A stretch of DNA of 64,000 bases from Puffinus mauretanicus (GCA_023333565.1 JAJKFH010002198.1:1922001-1986000), one strand, 5' to 3'; counted from the first letter of the stretch, positions 1 through 14,195 are shown. Program-made: numbers and translations. Notes: generated by a model from the letters alone, not told the origin.

Positions 1-3000
1 AGCGTGACCCTGGCAGACTGCATCGCGGGTTGCAGGAGCACCGCCAGTCTGAGCTGACTCCTCCTCTCCTCCATCTCTTGAAACATTACCTTGACAGGAA
101 ATTTTTGTTTTCTTTCAAAACAAATTGAAAAATTAAAGCAGAACAAGAAGCAATGTGGAGAGGGTTCACTGGATGACAAGGCTAGGGGAGAAAAAAGGGA
201 ATGAGAGCAGCAGAGGTGAGAAAGACTTTAGCTTTTCAAAGGAAATATTCTTGTCACCCTTTCTCGAGCTGCTCTTTGCAGTGAGGTTGTCAAGGGTCAA
301 GGCTATATATCAATATGCACAAGTCACCTTAATTTTGACATTTCCTATTTTTGCAGTGCTTTTGATATTGGAACACTAATAATGGACCTTTTAACATGGA
401 GTTCAGCATGTAATTCTGATTTCTAGCTCTTCAAAGATCTAAAGTCCGAGTTGTTTTGAGGAATCCTTTCATTAAGGATTCTTTCCTGATTTGTCCATAC
501 CAAAATGTATTTACATTTATATGCTGCATTTTCTACATGCTGCTAGTCTGAGTATATTGACCTATTTTCCATTTTTGCTAGACACAAGGTAGTCATACAT
601 TGTGATTTTAATTTACTGTAAACATAATAACAAACTTAATTGACAACAAATAAATATATAAATAAGTAAATGGTGGGAGTCAAGGACTCCAGGGATCAAA
701 AAGCTTGTGAGAGACCGATGCTCAGAATACTGATTTCTGATAAATGGTAATAGCATTAAAATATCTCTCAGTCTGACATTTGGCTGAAAGTTGCTATTGA
801 TCGTACTGAAGTGATTCCACAAAACCTTGCTGAGACAGGCAGTGCTAATCAAAAAAAGGATGAAAATCTTCAACAAGAATTTCATCTTTTCAGAAAATGA
901 ACAGTAGGATGAATGTTTCTTGTAGAAGATTTAATTATTTCTAAATTATCAGCAGTCTTTTGACAATGAAGCAGGTGGATTGTAACGGTTGCTCCAAATG
1001 CAAAGCAAAACATCTTTGCAAATGAAGGAAACGTGCATTATTGCAAGCCTGTATTGACCATGTAGGATGAAGAACATGTCATTAAAAACGACAGAGCAAA
1101 TTAACCAGTTTGATAAAACATGTGACAGCTCCCTGGATTTGCTGACTACTTGAGATAATTACAATAGCTCTTCAACAATGTCACTCTCCATAGATCATTT
1201 TAGTCATTTTCCCAAGGCACATTAATTCTTGCCGCTTTTCCAATTTAACTCATTTACCTCGTTCCTGTTTACTCAAGTTTACTCTTTTTTTTCTTACCCT
1301 TGATCATTACCTACAGTTTGATGTAAGCCAGTCCTACAGATTCATGGCAGTCATTTCAGGAAAACAGAAATGTGAACCCCCACTTATGTAAATATTATAC
1401 GCAAACCAGCAGAGCTGCTGCTGTGCTCCTCTTTGCTGAGGAAGTAAAGCCCTGTGCCAAGATTTCCAAGACTGCATACCTAAACCTATGCACCTAAATG
1501 TACGAGCATAAATCCGAGCTGCTGATTCAGAAACTCTGCGTCACTCTGTAATTGCTGGACCTCCCAGGCCACACAGAAAGCACATGGACCTGAATTCTTC
1601 ATCCAGCCCAACCGAGAGACACTGCTGCCCCCTCTGCCAACTCTGGGTCCCCCGGCTACTCTGGATTCATCTTCTGCCTGCAAGGAAACAGAGGGCTGAT
1701 GGCGTTGGTATTTCATGTAGCAGCAGAACAGGTCATGATGGGAATGTACCTCCCAGGAAATTCCCAGGAAACCTCATGGGAATACCTGGGGCTCCTTTTG
1801 CAGTATTTCTGCCACACAGCCGGAATATACCTGCTTCCAGCCTCGTGACAGTCTTTTAACACCCTAGGATCCCAATTCAGCATGATTTCCTTTCAGGTTA
1901 TAATTACCTTGCAGCTGGCTTTGTTTCTATCTAACGCAAACAAAAGGTGACTTTTAAAAAAGGAGTCATTATTCACAGCAATACTGTGTGCTGAACAACT
2001 TAGGTCCTCCTCCTGCTTGCCTGGCACTGTGTGCAAAACAAAAAGAGAAGCTGTGGCAGGACTCCACAGCTTGGAAGATGTCATATACTTGGTACAAGCA
2101 AATACTGAAATATGTTAAGCCCAAACGTAGTATTACCTCAAAAATATTTTCCATACCAGTTGCCTAGATTTATCACAAATTCCCTTTTCATTCCAATGCT
2201 GCCGTTTTCAAATTCACAAACTATTGGCTAGGCTTTCATTCCTAGTTTGTAGTTATCCATAGGCTGCAAACTTCATAAAGCAAAATAATTAAATTAGTTT
2301 GGAACAGACAAGTTAGCCCCATCATTCCACACATTAAATGACAGAAAGCCTGACAGCAAAGACAAAGGGAAGAGTAAATAGAAGCAGGTTTCCAAAAACT
2401 CTTTCAGTATTCTTCTTATACATTATCTTGGATATGATCTTGGATTGTTTGGCACCACATGTGATGTCGCTGGCTTTCCTGCCAGAAATCCCAGGGCTCA
2501 AGGACCCTGCCAGTTAAGAACTTGTTATATGAATTGCTGCTTGAAAATTATCTTTATTAAAGGAAGAACAACGCTATAGCAAGCTAAGAAACTGCATTAA
2601 GAATGGTGTAGTGCTGAAGACACTTGTAGTTCGTGCACCCACGTGGATTCAGAAATTATAGCCAACGTGTGCTGCATTGTACAGTGGTCTCCTGCAGCTG
2701 TTCTTCATAATACGTCAATAAACACATGTGGGCAGGGCACATCATAGCAGAAGCTGCATCAAGTGCTATATTTTTATCACTGAAACTACCACATAGGTAA
2801 TGACATAAGAGGTTATAATTTAGAACATCATACAACCACCTGAAAATTATAAGAAGTCCTAAAATACTTTCCAAATAGACTGAAAGAGTTCAGCCCCTGA
2901 CTTAAAAATCTATGCAAAAATTGTGCATGAATTCCTTTAATGTGACTGCTAGACTTATAAGCTGCCCTAACAGGCAATCTTGATAATCTAATTTGCTTAT

Positions 3001-5650
3001 TAGAATTTGTTTTGCTTATTTCGCTGTAAAATTGTGATTTTTTTTCCTTAAACTACAAATCATACTGCCATATTTCACTCCTTTCTGTCATTTTCTTCTA
3101 TTGCTAACTTAAATAATGATAAATACAAATATGACATGAATTTTGGCTGAACATTTCAACAAAATTCCACAGAATCATTCACTTCCTGACAGTATTTCTT
3201 TCTGCCTCAGGGAATTATTCAGATTCACTAACTCTCCTATCTTCAAACTAATAAGACCTTACTCACCTGTTTTCCACCAAAAGTCAGAAGAATGTTGGCT
3301 TGCTCAACAGGCACAACATCGACACCTGGTTAAATTCTGAAAAGCTCTGAGGACCCTCTGACTTTTTATTGAAAAGGCACATACCTGTGCTCATCTAAAG
3401 TACTTCATACTTCAAAACAATAAACAGATCCATTCAAAATAAAAAAAAATGTTAACATAATATGAATGTAACATATTGCACTATCCATGTTATCATTACT
3501 GTCTTCTAGAAACTAATTTAGTGATTTTTTTTCTTTTTAATAGCAAAGAGAGGATTGCACTGAAAAATAAAGGCCTTATTCTTACAGGTATCCCAGTAGA
3601 TAAAGCAGAAAAGCTAAACAAAAAAGAAAAAAATATATATTATATAAAGAGAACTTCTTTGAAACGGGCACTTTGGCTTTCAGCTATTCTCACTATGTTG
3701 TTTAAGTATTATAATCAGTTCTCATCTCATAGCACAAACTTCAGATTTACAAGGAAATGAAATGTGGGAAAATAAACAGGAAATGGTAAAGCAAACACAT
3801 CCACTAACCCACTAACAAATAAAGATACAGCTGCTGCCCAGAAGGGTGGACAGTCGTGATTTAGTGTGACATTAGAAGCAAACTCAAATAGCGGAAAGGG
3901 GATTGAGCAAACAGAAAAGAAGGACAAGTGTCAGTACAATAAAATGACAGGAAGGATATGTCCCAGTTGTCCTAGAGAAAATGAGAACTGAAAGGCTGGA
4001 GGCAGGAAAAGGGTGCAGAATGATGTGCATTTGAAAGCTGTTGGCATAGAAAGAATAGGGTCATTCAAGGAAAAGAGAAGACAGCCAAGCTGATATACTT
4101 GAGTTTTGGACATTCCTGTATATTCCTTTATAATTTCTTGATTTTGCAATGAGTTTTGCCTTATATCTGCTTACTGTATACTACATCCAACTCCTTTTGA
4201 CAAGTAACTTGAGACAACGTCCCATGACATATTTAATCTCACAGTGTAGCTGTGTGCCTCAACAACACTTGCTCCTGGGCTAGCCTCTTCCAGCCTCTGC
4301 CTCCACAAATGAACTAGTCTTGGGACTGCCCAGTGGCTCCAGAGCGGTGACCTGGGAGATTTACCCTCTGAACCCCACAACACACTGAAGGAAAAAGGTG
4401 GCTCTGGATAACACACTCATCTCTAGGCCATTGATCTCCCTCATATAATCACCCAAAAATATAAACCTGGATGATTAGAGTCAGCCTTTCTTGAGGATGG
4501 ATAGCCTAAGACAGGTAGGATACCAAGGGGCTCTTTTTATTCAGCAGGCCTCATTTCAGTCTCTGCTGTGCACGTTTTGTCATTTTGTATTCATAGGTAC
4601 TGAAACTGTATAAAAAAGCTCAGTCAAAAATTAAAAACAGTTTTGCCAAATGTTACCCAGAAAGTATTGCTGGCCTTATCCTCTTACATTTTACCACATA
4701 GTGTCTTTATCAAGGTAGACAATACTTCTTTGTTCAATACTGCAAGCGTTACAAACATCAGAATAAAAAATAAAAAGTAACTTTAAAAATATCAAATATA
4801 AACTTTGCCTGAGATCATGCTGAAGCATACTATTAATGATTAAACTATTGCAGTATTTATAGACTAAGTAAATTGCTTTTTAAAGTCCATTACCATTTTC
4901 CTTTTTATTTCTTCTGGCACTTTGTCATTTATTAGCACAGTAAAGGTTCCTGGAAGATCTAACTGCTATTACCTGTATCTTAACATGTTTGGCTTTTTTA
5001 CATTTATCCTGGGCTTGGAACTTTTTTTTCACTTATTATCCTAGATTTTAAGTTAATGACAACACTGCTGGTTTACATTCTCAGTTGCAACCTCACTTCA
5101 ATTTTGTGTGTGAGTGTGTGTCTGGAAGGTTAGTGCTTTCAAGCTTCAATGGCACACTCAAAACTTAATAACCTCTCTCTTGAATTAGAACACTGCAACC
5201 TACGTAAACAACATTGAGTCAAACTTCAACCTACTCAGGCAAGAATTACAGTCTCATTCATAATCAGATGAGGCCATGCCCCATTGTGGCAGCCTTCAGA
5301 GATGGCTGCATAGCGCTAATTTTCTGAACTCTGAAGAGGGAATGCGGGACACGAGGCACTTGAAAGAACAAGCCTTCACAGTCAGAGCTAAAACAAATCC
5401 ATAGCAGAGGGGCATAGAAGTGGTTCTGAAATCCTGTCAAATCCTGACTGGCATCCTGTGGTGCTTAAAAAAAATTGGTTAAATCTCACTGCAACTCCCA
5501 GAGCTGGAAGAGAAGCAAATTCTTTTTTTCTTCCGTTTGATCTATCAGATTTATGGGAAACTCTGTTTTTTTTTTTCCTTCCCGCCCACTTCTAGAAATA
5601 CTCTCTTGGTGGAATTTGACAAAATCATCCATTTGTCTTAGCCAGTAACT
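1..5650. other. AT-rich non-coding DNA, no gene recognised
   Basis: No gene or interspersed repeat is recognised. The first 80 bases are GC-richer and hold about four CpGs, so they could be the edge of an exon, CpG island or older repeat lying to the left of the window. Small structures seen are an AAAT-like run near 645-670, an 11-bp tandem repeat (CCCAGGAAA starting at 1752 and 1763), a short TG-rich run near 5107-5121 and a T-run near 5565-5578. Open frames are all under 100 codons and resemble no protein family I know. Several AATAAA hexamers occur, as expected in AT-rich DNA, with no sign of a transcript end. Confidence 0.6.
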
Positions 5651-6360
5651 AGCTCCAACTGTACTGGGCTAAGCTGGTGTGGAAAACCAAGGTATACTGC
5701 TGTTGTGGTGGATATACACCGTATAAACAGGGGCCTGGCGTGTGACTCTGGAGAACAGGCTGCGTGCTGAGGCTCCAGCAACTTGCCCCTGCATGAGGAC
5801 ATGTTCTACAGAGGTGAGAAAGCTGGCTGTCAGACAGCTGGTCGCAGCCAGCCAGCCCTCAGTGGTGCAGCTCCAGAACAAGCTCCTCCACCCGCTCATC
5901 TGTGTGCATCTCACCCAGTCTGTGGCTGAGATGTCTCGGTTGCTTTAGTCAGTCTAAGCACTAGCTGCTGACAACCCTCCTCTCCACGTCCAGCTATGCC
6001 TTCCAGCCTCCGCCTTGTGTCAGCATTAGGATTTGAGCTATTGTAGATAAACTCAATGCATCTATCTGTGAAGTGAATTTGTGGTTGCTGAGCGCTGGTG
6101 TTTGGCCACGGGAGGGAGAGGAAGGCACGGCCAGGGCTAGCGGGGCAGTATCGCCCCTTGCGGAACTCCACCCGATACTTTGAGCATTGAATGCGTCAAT
6201 GCTCAAAGAGAGTGGAGACCTGCAGGCTGCTCCATGCTGCTGCACAGGCTTCTCTGTCCCTGGGATCATCGTAGCAAACAGCATCACGGTGTGGGCAGGA
6301 GCGCTACCCACTTTCAGGGACTAGAAACAGTGCAGGCCGATGCTTGACAGGAAACTGTAG
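5651..6360. other. GC-richer block of unknown nature
   Basis: This stretch is visibly GC-richer than its flanks and has scattered CpGs. Open frames of 68 to 105 codons overlap here on both strands, which is what GC-rich DNA gives by chance because stop codons are AT-rich. None shows a recognisable motif. It contains the hairpin annotated at 6157-6226. It could be an old unclassified repeat, an unrecognised exon or a regulatory element; the sequence alone does not decide. Confidence 0.35.
6157..6226. other. Extended imperfect hairpin with perfect 13-bp apical stem
   Basis: Bases 6178-6190 (CTTTGAGCATTGA) are the exact reverse complement of 6196-6208, with a 5-base loop (6191-6195). The pairing resumes below an asymmetric internal loop: 6166-6170 pairs with 6213-6217, 6162-6163 with 6219-6220, and 6157-6161 with 6222-6226 (one G-T wobble). 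The result is a stem-loop of about 70 nt, the size of a pre-miRNA. The apical stem has mixed base composition, so it is not a by-product of AT-rich DNA. It may be a transcribed hairpin, a relic of a short inverted-repeat element, or coincidence. No known miRNA is recognised. Confidence 0.5.
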
Positions 6361-9300
6361 AACGTAGCAAGGAATACTGCATCTGAACAGTGACAGCTCA
6401 AGGCTTTCAATGGATCAATCATTATCGTGATCTACCTAAAGCCTTACGTGCACGGCATTTGCTTTAAACCAAACTGCCCTCAAGAAACATCCAGTACTCT
6501 AGATCAGAGACTTGGTAAGAAACCTGAAATCATCTATCTTGTTTCAAGCTGAGTAATAAAACTATACTCTGCAAAACAAGAGTGATGAATATTTCTGTCC
6601 AAAGGCTAGAGGTGTTAGATATGCCACAGCAGCTTCAAAATTCACTGCATTAGCAGACTCCCAGGCTCCTAATAGATGAAAACCAGTAATACGACAATTA
6701 CATAAGTAAACAAGACAGCACCTGAAATTCCAGTAAGAAACAGCTAACACAGGTGCATGCTCTTGTAACACTCACTCTGTGGGAGTCCTTCAGGATTTTA
6801 TAGTCAGAGAATTTTAAAGGATAGGTGCTGGGACCTTCAGTCCCCAGCCTAAAAAGAAATGCTTACAAGTTTACAGTATCAGCTAAGATGGTAATACAAT
6901 TCTAAAGTATTGCAGGAGAAAAATAGCACACCTGAAGCTAAGTCATCAAGCAGTGAAGTTAGGAATTACATTAACTTTGGCTTGTTCCAGATATTTATCT
7001 TGCAACAGGTAAGTAAGGACTGGATGTAGCCGCAAAGGTGATAACGATGGTGGTAGCCTATCCCTTGGGGTGCTCTGCTCCCTGTGCCATTACCCTGCGT
7101 ACAACCACACAGGACTCCAGAGAGGGATGTCCAGTCTGAGGATCAGAAGACTCTTCTGAAGCAAAGTCATATCAATAGTAATGACAAGAGCAAGATAAAA
7201 AAATCTACTGTAAGGTAAGGTTATATAGAGGCACAATGGTACAGCACTTACTAACAGCACTGACAAGACAATGACTGTTCCCTGAAAAATTCTCAGTTTT
7301 TTGTATTTGCTTTCATCCTATATTAATGCAAGCACAAAAGCTTTCCAACTCTTTTTGTAGGAAGACTTGAAGTGTGAGAAACTATACTGTGCCTGACTGC
7401 AGGCCACTACAGGACAATGGAAACTGGAAACTTATCTCCTTTGTCCATCTGGTTTGCAAGTTTGGGACATGCCCTGTCTCCCCTTAAGTAGACTTTCTGT
7501 GCCACACAAATTAATGACCATATTTTTGATCTGTTTTGGTTTACTCTTCTCCAACCCTGCAGATACAGCAAAGAACTTTAGGTATGGAAAGAGAAACCTA
7601 AAACTTATTGAGTTTGTTTTTTTCCCTGCATCTAGTTCTCCTTGTCACTTGCTTTAAGGGCTTTACCCAGCTCTTTGGAGTGCTTCTACCTCCTTACTCT
7701 TAATGGATTCACTCCATGTTCTCCTATGGGCACTTCTATCTAAACATGCCACTGCTTTAGTTTTTCCTTACATCAATGACACTGAGCGAATTGTTCATTC
7801 CTCAAGTAATCATCAACCTTTAAAAAGTACCTGTATATCAGAATAAATCCTTAGCTGACCTCACCCTCAGTTAGCCCACCCCACAGCAGGCAGAGGCTGC
7901 TGGAACGGCGTGCGCAGCCCCTGGACACCAGAGACTGCAGGATATCTGGATCAGAAGGGTGCTGTGATAAATTTCCTCTCATAATGTACCCCTACATTTT
8001 AATCACACAGTCCCTGGATCACAATCTATTTGCTTGAGTTTTTTTCTTTTTGTTTTTGTTTTTAAATAAGTCTCAGACTATAATCTTAAAGTACAGTATA
8101 ATCTATAGAAGTGTTTCTCTAACTTTTTGAAAACCTGACTTCTCTTTTTTTGGTTGTCTGTATTGCTCCCGTAGAAGGCCTGAGCTGTCTTCGAAGAAAG
8201 TATTTCTTAAGCTTTTCCTAAAGCTTTTCAGTCAATCTCAAAGCCTTTGTGATCGTTAGGAGGGGTTACAGCTCACTGCTTGAAAAACACCATTCTGCAA
8301 CCAAGTATATTACCAAGTCTTCCTTATTAAGGAATTGAATTTAAAATCTGATAATACAGGAAGAATGTGGCAAATTAACTAGAGGACAAGTTAAGAAAAT
8401 CGTCCAAGAAACCACTTTGATTGGTACTCATGGCTTTATTAATTGCCTATTCACCCACCTAATTAAAACAATTTCCTGAAATAGCGATGAGCAAGCATTA
8501 CAGAAAATTTTATTTTAGTCTCACATTTCCCTTCAAAAATGGTCAGCCTTTCATCTGATGAAAATTAAATAGGATAGATTCATAAAGTAGAGTAATATAG
8601 AAAACTCAGCTGAGATCATTTGATTTTTAACAGCTTGTTCCCTTGTATCCATGAGCTTAAATAGTCCTCTATTTCAGCTTTTTGATTACTTTGATATGTG
8701 CTGCTCTATCCTCTTGGAACCATCTTCTAGGAGGCTTATTGATTTTGTGAGAAATCCATTTTCTGGTTTTCCAACAGGCTATAAAACTGTCATTGTCCAT
8801 ATGATGAAATTCTTCATGGAGCTTTACATATTAGTCTTGTTTCTCCTTCCTCCATTCCCCTTTACATGCCCCGAGAAATTTCCCCGAAGGCACATAGATT
8901 CTTTTATCTCTATACAACCCTGCAGCTCCTTCTGCACCGGCTCTCAGAACCACTGGGATGTGACCCTATGGTAGGCATGAATGTGAGCAGGTGTTTTTCA
9001 TCGCACAGTTTAGCTTACGCGGGATCCCCCTGCCGCTAAGATGGACAGTTAAAGGAAACTGCGCTATTGGGACTGTAGAAAAAGGAACAACATTTTTTAG
9101 ATTTAAAATCAAACCAAAGACTAGGAACTGTTTTATTAAAAGTCCTAATAAAAGCCCGACAATCCAGATACCAAAATGGGCCTGACTGACCCACACAGTG
9201 AGAAAAAGTCCTGTTTTCTCAGCATTTCGTATGGCTGCCCCAGCCCCAGCACAGGCAGCCTGCAGCAGCTCCAGCTGCTGGAGAGGGACCTGAATGGTTT

Positions 9301-12300
9301 CCAGCTGCTCCAGTCAGCTCAGTTCACCACTGGTTATTGCTGAGGCTGCACTTCACCTGGGAAGATTTATATTAATAAATAAGGAAAGGGGAGGATTGCA
9401 CAAAGTTCACTGAGTTTTTCTGGATGTCACCTGACAACACTCACAGTAGGCACTTACTCTCTAGTGCATATCAGTGTCTCTCCTGGGTATCTCCAGTACA
9501 AGATCGTTTCTAGTACTAAAGCTGGGGAAGAATATTTAACCAAAAAGCAGAGAATAAAATTCTGAGTCCGATGAAATATTCACAGCTTCATGTTGAAGCT
9601 TCCACAATTTTCAGTTAAAAGAAAAGCTAGGGGAAAAATATGAAAGACTCAAAAACACGTGTGAAAATATGTCCTGTCCCAGGAAATCTGGGCACCCTAG
9701 CTCCAGCTAATTTGGAGAAAATCCACAGGTTGCCATCTGTGCTCCCCGCCCAGTGAGGACAGGGACCTGGCCAAGTGGAGCTGGCTGGGAGTGGAACAGA
9801 TGGAGAAGAAGCGATCATCTTTCCAAAGGACAGTACAGCTGCCTCTCCTGCGTGCACTCACCCCAGACCCTTGAAGGGAATTCTGCCAGAACTTCTGCCA
9901 CGGACTTCACTGCAGTAATTGCAACCCCTCGCATAAAGACCATTGCATTAAGCAATTATCTAATCCTAACTGCAGTTTGGACAAATGTCTAAAGGAAATT
10001 GTTTAAAACTCTATTAACAGAATAGTTTAAAAGAAACTGTGTGAGAATTTGAGTCCACAGAAGTCAGCATGAATTTTCTTAGAAGTTGAACTTAACAGAT
10101 TCTTCTTGCTATGATTCTAGTTCAGTTTTTTTTTTATGAATAAAATATTTTTTGCAATTCTTATTCTTTTTATACTGTGTTTCTAGCTGGCAAAAGTTGG
10201 AAGGCATTCAGAAACTAGATTTCCCACAGTTTCTGAGTGCTGTCCAGCTTCTGCTAGTTAAAAAAGCTGTTAGTGCTGAAAGTACTGTTTTCAGAACTAA
10301 GGTTAAAAAAAAAAAGTGCCAGACAGACAATATTTAAGAAGGGTTGTTCTAAATTGTTCTAAACATTTGGAAAACCTCGATGAAATGTGAAAAATTATTA
10401 ATTTATAAATTAAAATTTCCCTATTTTTATTTTACATTTGAAAGTTAACAGAGGAGAATGAAATTCCCTATGAAAAATTTAGTTTAGCATATAACTTTAT
10501 TTTTAGAGGAAGCCCCTCAGCTGCGTCTATCCCTGAGCAGAAGGCTGGCTGCGTGCTGTACCTGTTCAAGAAGCAGCATGCACTGAAAAAAGCCTCTTCT
10601 GATTTTAGTAGATGTTATAAATGGACACTATAGTGGCTGACGATACTATCACTTTTTCTTAAAACATGCAAACAGGGGAAGTCTCAGTGCCCTTTTAAAA
10701 AGTAAAGTTTCAAGTCAGGTTTGATAAATATAATATTTTCTTACATGTTCTTATCATATTAGTGGAGTATTTGTTGAAAGCAGGATATGCCTTCTGCCTC
10801 AGACTATATAAATCTGATCATACAAGTCTGATTGCTCCATGCTCCACTTGAAAGAACCTGAAGAAGTTTGAATGATTTTTCCCTTAAGCCTTATTTCTAA
10901 GCACTCTATGGGCATTCCACAGATGCTGCGAGGTTGTATGTGTTGACATTAACACTAAATAAAGGTGCTGTTATATGCACATTTGCAACATGAAGTGTCA
11001 GAAGCACTCATGTACAGAGAAAACAAATGTGAATTTCCTTGAGCTACATTGATCCTAGCAATAGAAACAAGAAATACAGACTCTGAAACACAGCCCCGAG
11101 TTTGCGTTCTGTATGTATGTGTGTTTACGACTGCTTGTTTCTTTTTTATGTTCTTATTTGTTAACCAATTATACAATCTGGGGTTGAATCTCAGCTTTGT
11201 TTTTAACCTCCTGCAAGGCACAGCACAAAAAGGAGCTGTCCCATGAGCAGACTGAGAAATGTCACATAGTTATAGTATCATCCTTGGTCTCCCTGCGGCA
11301 TGGGCAAGAGGCAATACAGGGCAGGAAATATCTAGCATAAACTATTTCCTCCACAGTGGAAGCAGATCAAAGGCCCCAGGCAGCCCTGGAAGAGATCCTC
11401 TCTGGTTTTTGACTAGGAAGGTTGGTCTTCTTGTCCTGCAATATGCAATTCAGACAATAAATGTAAATGATGTACCCTTATTCCTCCGCAGGGATGTACT
11501 TGCTGACTTAAAGGCCAGTCTCCTGATAAAAAGGACCACATTTTCTTTATTTAGCTTTAATAGCAGCTCAGCTGGACAAAATTGAGCAACAATACATATC
11601 AGTCACCTAAACTCATGGTCTATTTTAAAAAAATCTTAAAACAGAGCTGACTTCTCTAGGAGCTATAGACTTTTGATTACACGTTCCCTCACCCCATGTA
11701 GATGACCAGTTTAACTAGACAATCATAATTTTTAGAATTTAAGACAATTAGGAACTAAATTAGGAAACATGACAGGGATCTAGTTGACTAATCTGTAACC
11801 ATCCTAATAATTCCTGAATAGAAAGAGTAAATATTCTTATATAGAGAGAACCTTTTCATCATTTTAAAAGACCCTATGGAAAAAACCAAGAATGAGATGC
11901 TAGATCTCCAAGGCACTATACCACCAAAAATCCCTTTCTAAAGGAATTTAATATTTGAATATTAGAATTAGGAAGTCTGGTAAATTTATGCACCTTTATT
12001 TCACCCTTCAGGGCATAGAATCAACATATTTCTCCAGCATTTTGATTAAAAATATTTTCAGATAGCAATCTCTCTTTATTACGTGTTTATATGGAGACTA
12101 TGACGTAGCCTCTGAACCTCTTCTAGACACAATGTCTTGTGAGATGGAGAAATGCTAATGCTCCCAGTTAGCAAAGGGGGATGGATTAAACTGTTTGCTG
12201 GTGGTTATACAGCCACGTTTACAACAGAACAGGGAGTTACTTGTTTAGGGTCTCCTATGGCAGCGCACTGCCCGGGGCACAGATCTACCCTTCTGACTAG

Positions 12301-13644
12301 AGCACAGATTTATCCCTGGAATTTGGCTATCAGTGTTTATTTCAGTCAGCTCCTGGAAGAAACTTGGGCCCAACTGGAAGAACCTTGCTGTGAGCTTGGA
12401 GCCTAACAATTTTCTGTAATTGTTTTTGCACAGCTTCTTTAAAAACGTATGATACGTTATGCAACGAAGTTGCAACATTATGAATTGTTCTATCCATACA
12501 TACTATCTTCTCTTCTACAAACCCAAAGGATGTGGTTAACAACCTCTTTCACAGATAATACCAAACAAAGTTGAGTTGAACCCAGAACAGAACAGAGCAA
12601 AGACATCACTTGATTAATCCAGATACAGAAAAAAAAATCCTTCTGATCCAACATTGTCCAAATAAAAGAATACATCATAATATGCCTTATTTTTTGAAGA
12701 GGGAGATAACCAATATAAATCAAAAATCCCTTCGTTGTATAACTAGAAGCCCTAACTTATGTAGGTAATATCTTACGTTGTAAAATGGACAAAACAATAC
12801 TGCTTATTTGTGTGCCAGTTAGGAAACTTTGATGTGTGACACTGAGCAGAGGCATAAATGATAAACATTTTTGGTTATTCCCCTACTAAGTGGGATGGAG
12901 GAAATCACTTGAAACCGTTGAAAAAAAGTAGTCAGTACCATTCACCACTTACAGAAATTTTGCCACAGGAAAAGAGGCCAACAAGCTGCAGCAGAGGTAT
13001 GCTGAATATAACTCCTCCTTCCCCTCCCAAAACTCCTGCCCCCACATTCCTATTTTCCAGACAGTTTGGCTGTCCTTTTCCTACTGATGCGTGGGGTATG
13101 GGCAGCTGACTATAAAGGGTCTATTATTCACTCTCCTTTTGATAGCAACAGACTAAGTTTCTTAATTTACAAAGAACATGGATGTTACATAGTCTACACT
13201 AAATGTTGTTCATCATTGCTTGTCCATTCACTTTGTTCTATAAGATGCCATGCATACCAGGATTTTACAGCTGTAAAGTCTTCCCCTCAGGAAAGACGAG
13301 ACAGAAGAGTTGCAGTTTGATGTTGTACAGGGTGACGTTTTGCCAAAGACATCAGTACTGGCACAATTGCAGAAGTGTGGTACGGCCAGGAAGAAGGGGA
13401 AATGAAAGCGCGCTGCAGCTATGTAACATGTGGAAGCTGATAGGAGCAGACTGCTTGCCAGAGACTGGAAAAAAAGTCAAATGGCAAAATGTAATATCCG
13501 AAGTAGAAATAAAGTGCAAAAGAAATTGAGGGGATGGTCAAGAAAAGATGTGATATTAAAGAGCAAATATGCTCAAAACCGAAGTAGGGTTATACCTATA
13601 CCACAGAAGAAGTAGCTGTACCTTTTTTGCTGAGCAAAACATCT
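6361..13644. other. AT-rich non-coding DNA, no gene recognised
   Basis: No gene or interspersed repeat is recognised. Minor features are a T-rich run at 8041-8065, a CAG-CTG-rich patch at 9255-9300 containing an 8-bp inverted repeat (9263-9270 with 9273-9280), an A11 run at 10306-10316 and a C-rich patch at about 13010-13050. All open frames are 108 codons or shorter, many overlap on opposite strands, and none has a family motif. Confidence 0.6.
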
Positions 13645-14090
13645 CTGGTGAGGCCGCACCTCAAATACTGTGTTCAGTTTTGGGCCCCTCACTACAAGAA
13701 GGACATGGAGGTGCTGGAGCGTGTCCACAGAAGAGCAATGAAGCTGGTGAGGGGTCTAGAGAACAAGTCTTATGATGAGCGGCTGAGGGAACTGGGGTTG
13801 TTTAGCCTGGAGAAGAGGAGGCTGAGGGGAGACATTATCGCTCCCACAACTACCTGACAGGGGGTTGTAGCGAGGTGGGTGTTGGTCTCTTCTCCCAAGT
13901 AACAAGTGACAGGACGAGAGGAAATGGCATCAAATTGTGCCAGGGGAGGTTTAGATTGGATATTAGGAAAAATTTCTTCACCGAAAGGGTTGTCAAGCTC
14001 TGGAACAGGCTGCCCAGGGAAGTGGTCGAATCATCATCCCTGGAGGTATTTAAAAGATGTGTAGATGTGGTGCTTAGGGACATGGGTTAG
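13645..14090 (+). pseudogene. CR1 ORF2 C-terminal remnant, frameshifted
   Basis: Two consecutive frames encode the C-terminal region that follows the reverse-transcriptase core in CR1 ORF2. The first runs from 13645 to a stop at 13855-13857 and includes [13 protein letters not shown] and [14 protein letters not shown]. The second runs to a stop at 14088-14090 and includes [26 protein letters not shown] and [10 protein letters not shown]. Against fragment B, a one-base deletion near 13840-13846 explains the frame change. The polymerase core lies upstream of the truncation and is absent. This piece is dead and has no start codon of its own. Confidence 0.9.
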
Positions 14091-14180
14091 TGGTGGACTT
14101 GGCAGTGTTAGGTTAACTGTTGGACTCAATGATCTTAAAGGTCTTTTCCAACTGAAACAATTCTATGATTCTATGATTCT
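13645..14180 (+). mobile_element. CR1 LINE fragment A (5'-truncated, 3' end intact)
   Basis: This is a 3' fragment of a CR1 non-LTR retrotransposon. Homology to fragment B begins abruptly at about 13645 (CTGGTGAGGCCGCACCTC), which marks the 5' truncation typical of incomplete target-primed reverse transcription. It covers the C-terminal end of ORF2, a short 3' untranslated part, and the CR1 tail of ATTCTATG-like units at 14160-14180. The 3' region matches fragments B and C, so the three belong to related subfamilies. Homology and tail direction place it on the + strand. CR1 copies normally lack clear target-site duplications and I see none. Confidence 0.95.
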
Positions 14181-14195
14181 AGCAGAGATGGTTTG

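Noticed and set aside
6805..6850. Possible antisense CR1 end (GGACCTTCAGTCCCCAGCC)
   Set aside because: The similarity is only a short word; the usual tail and flanking sequence are absent.
9255..9300. CAG/CTG-rich patch as a possible triplet repeat
   Set aside because: The units are imperfect and do not form a run; only an 8-bp inverted repeat is present.
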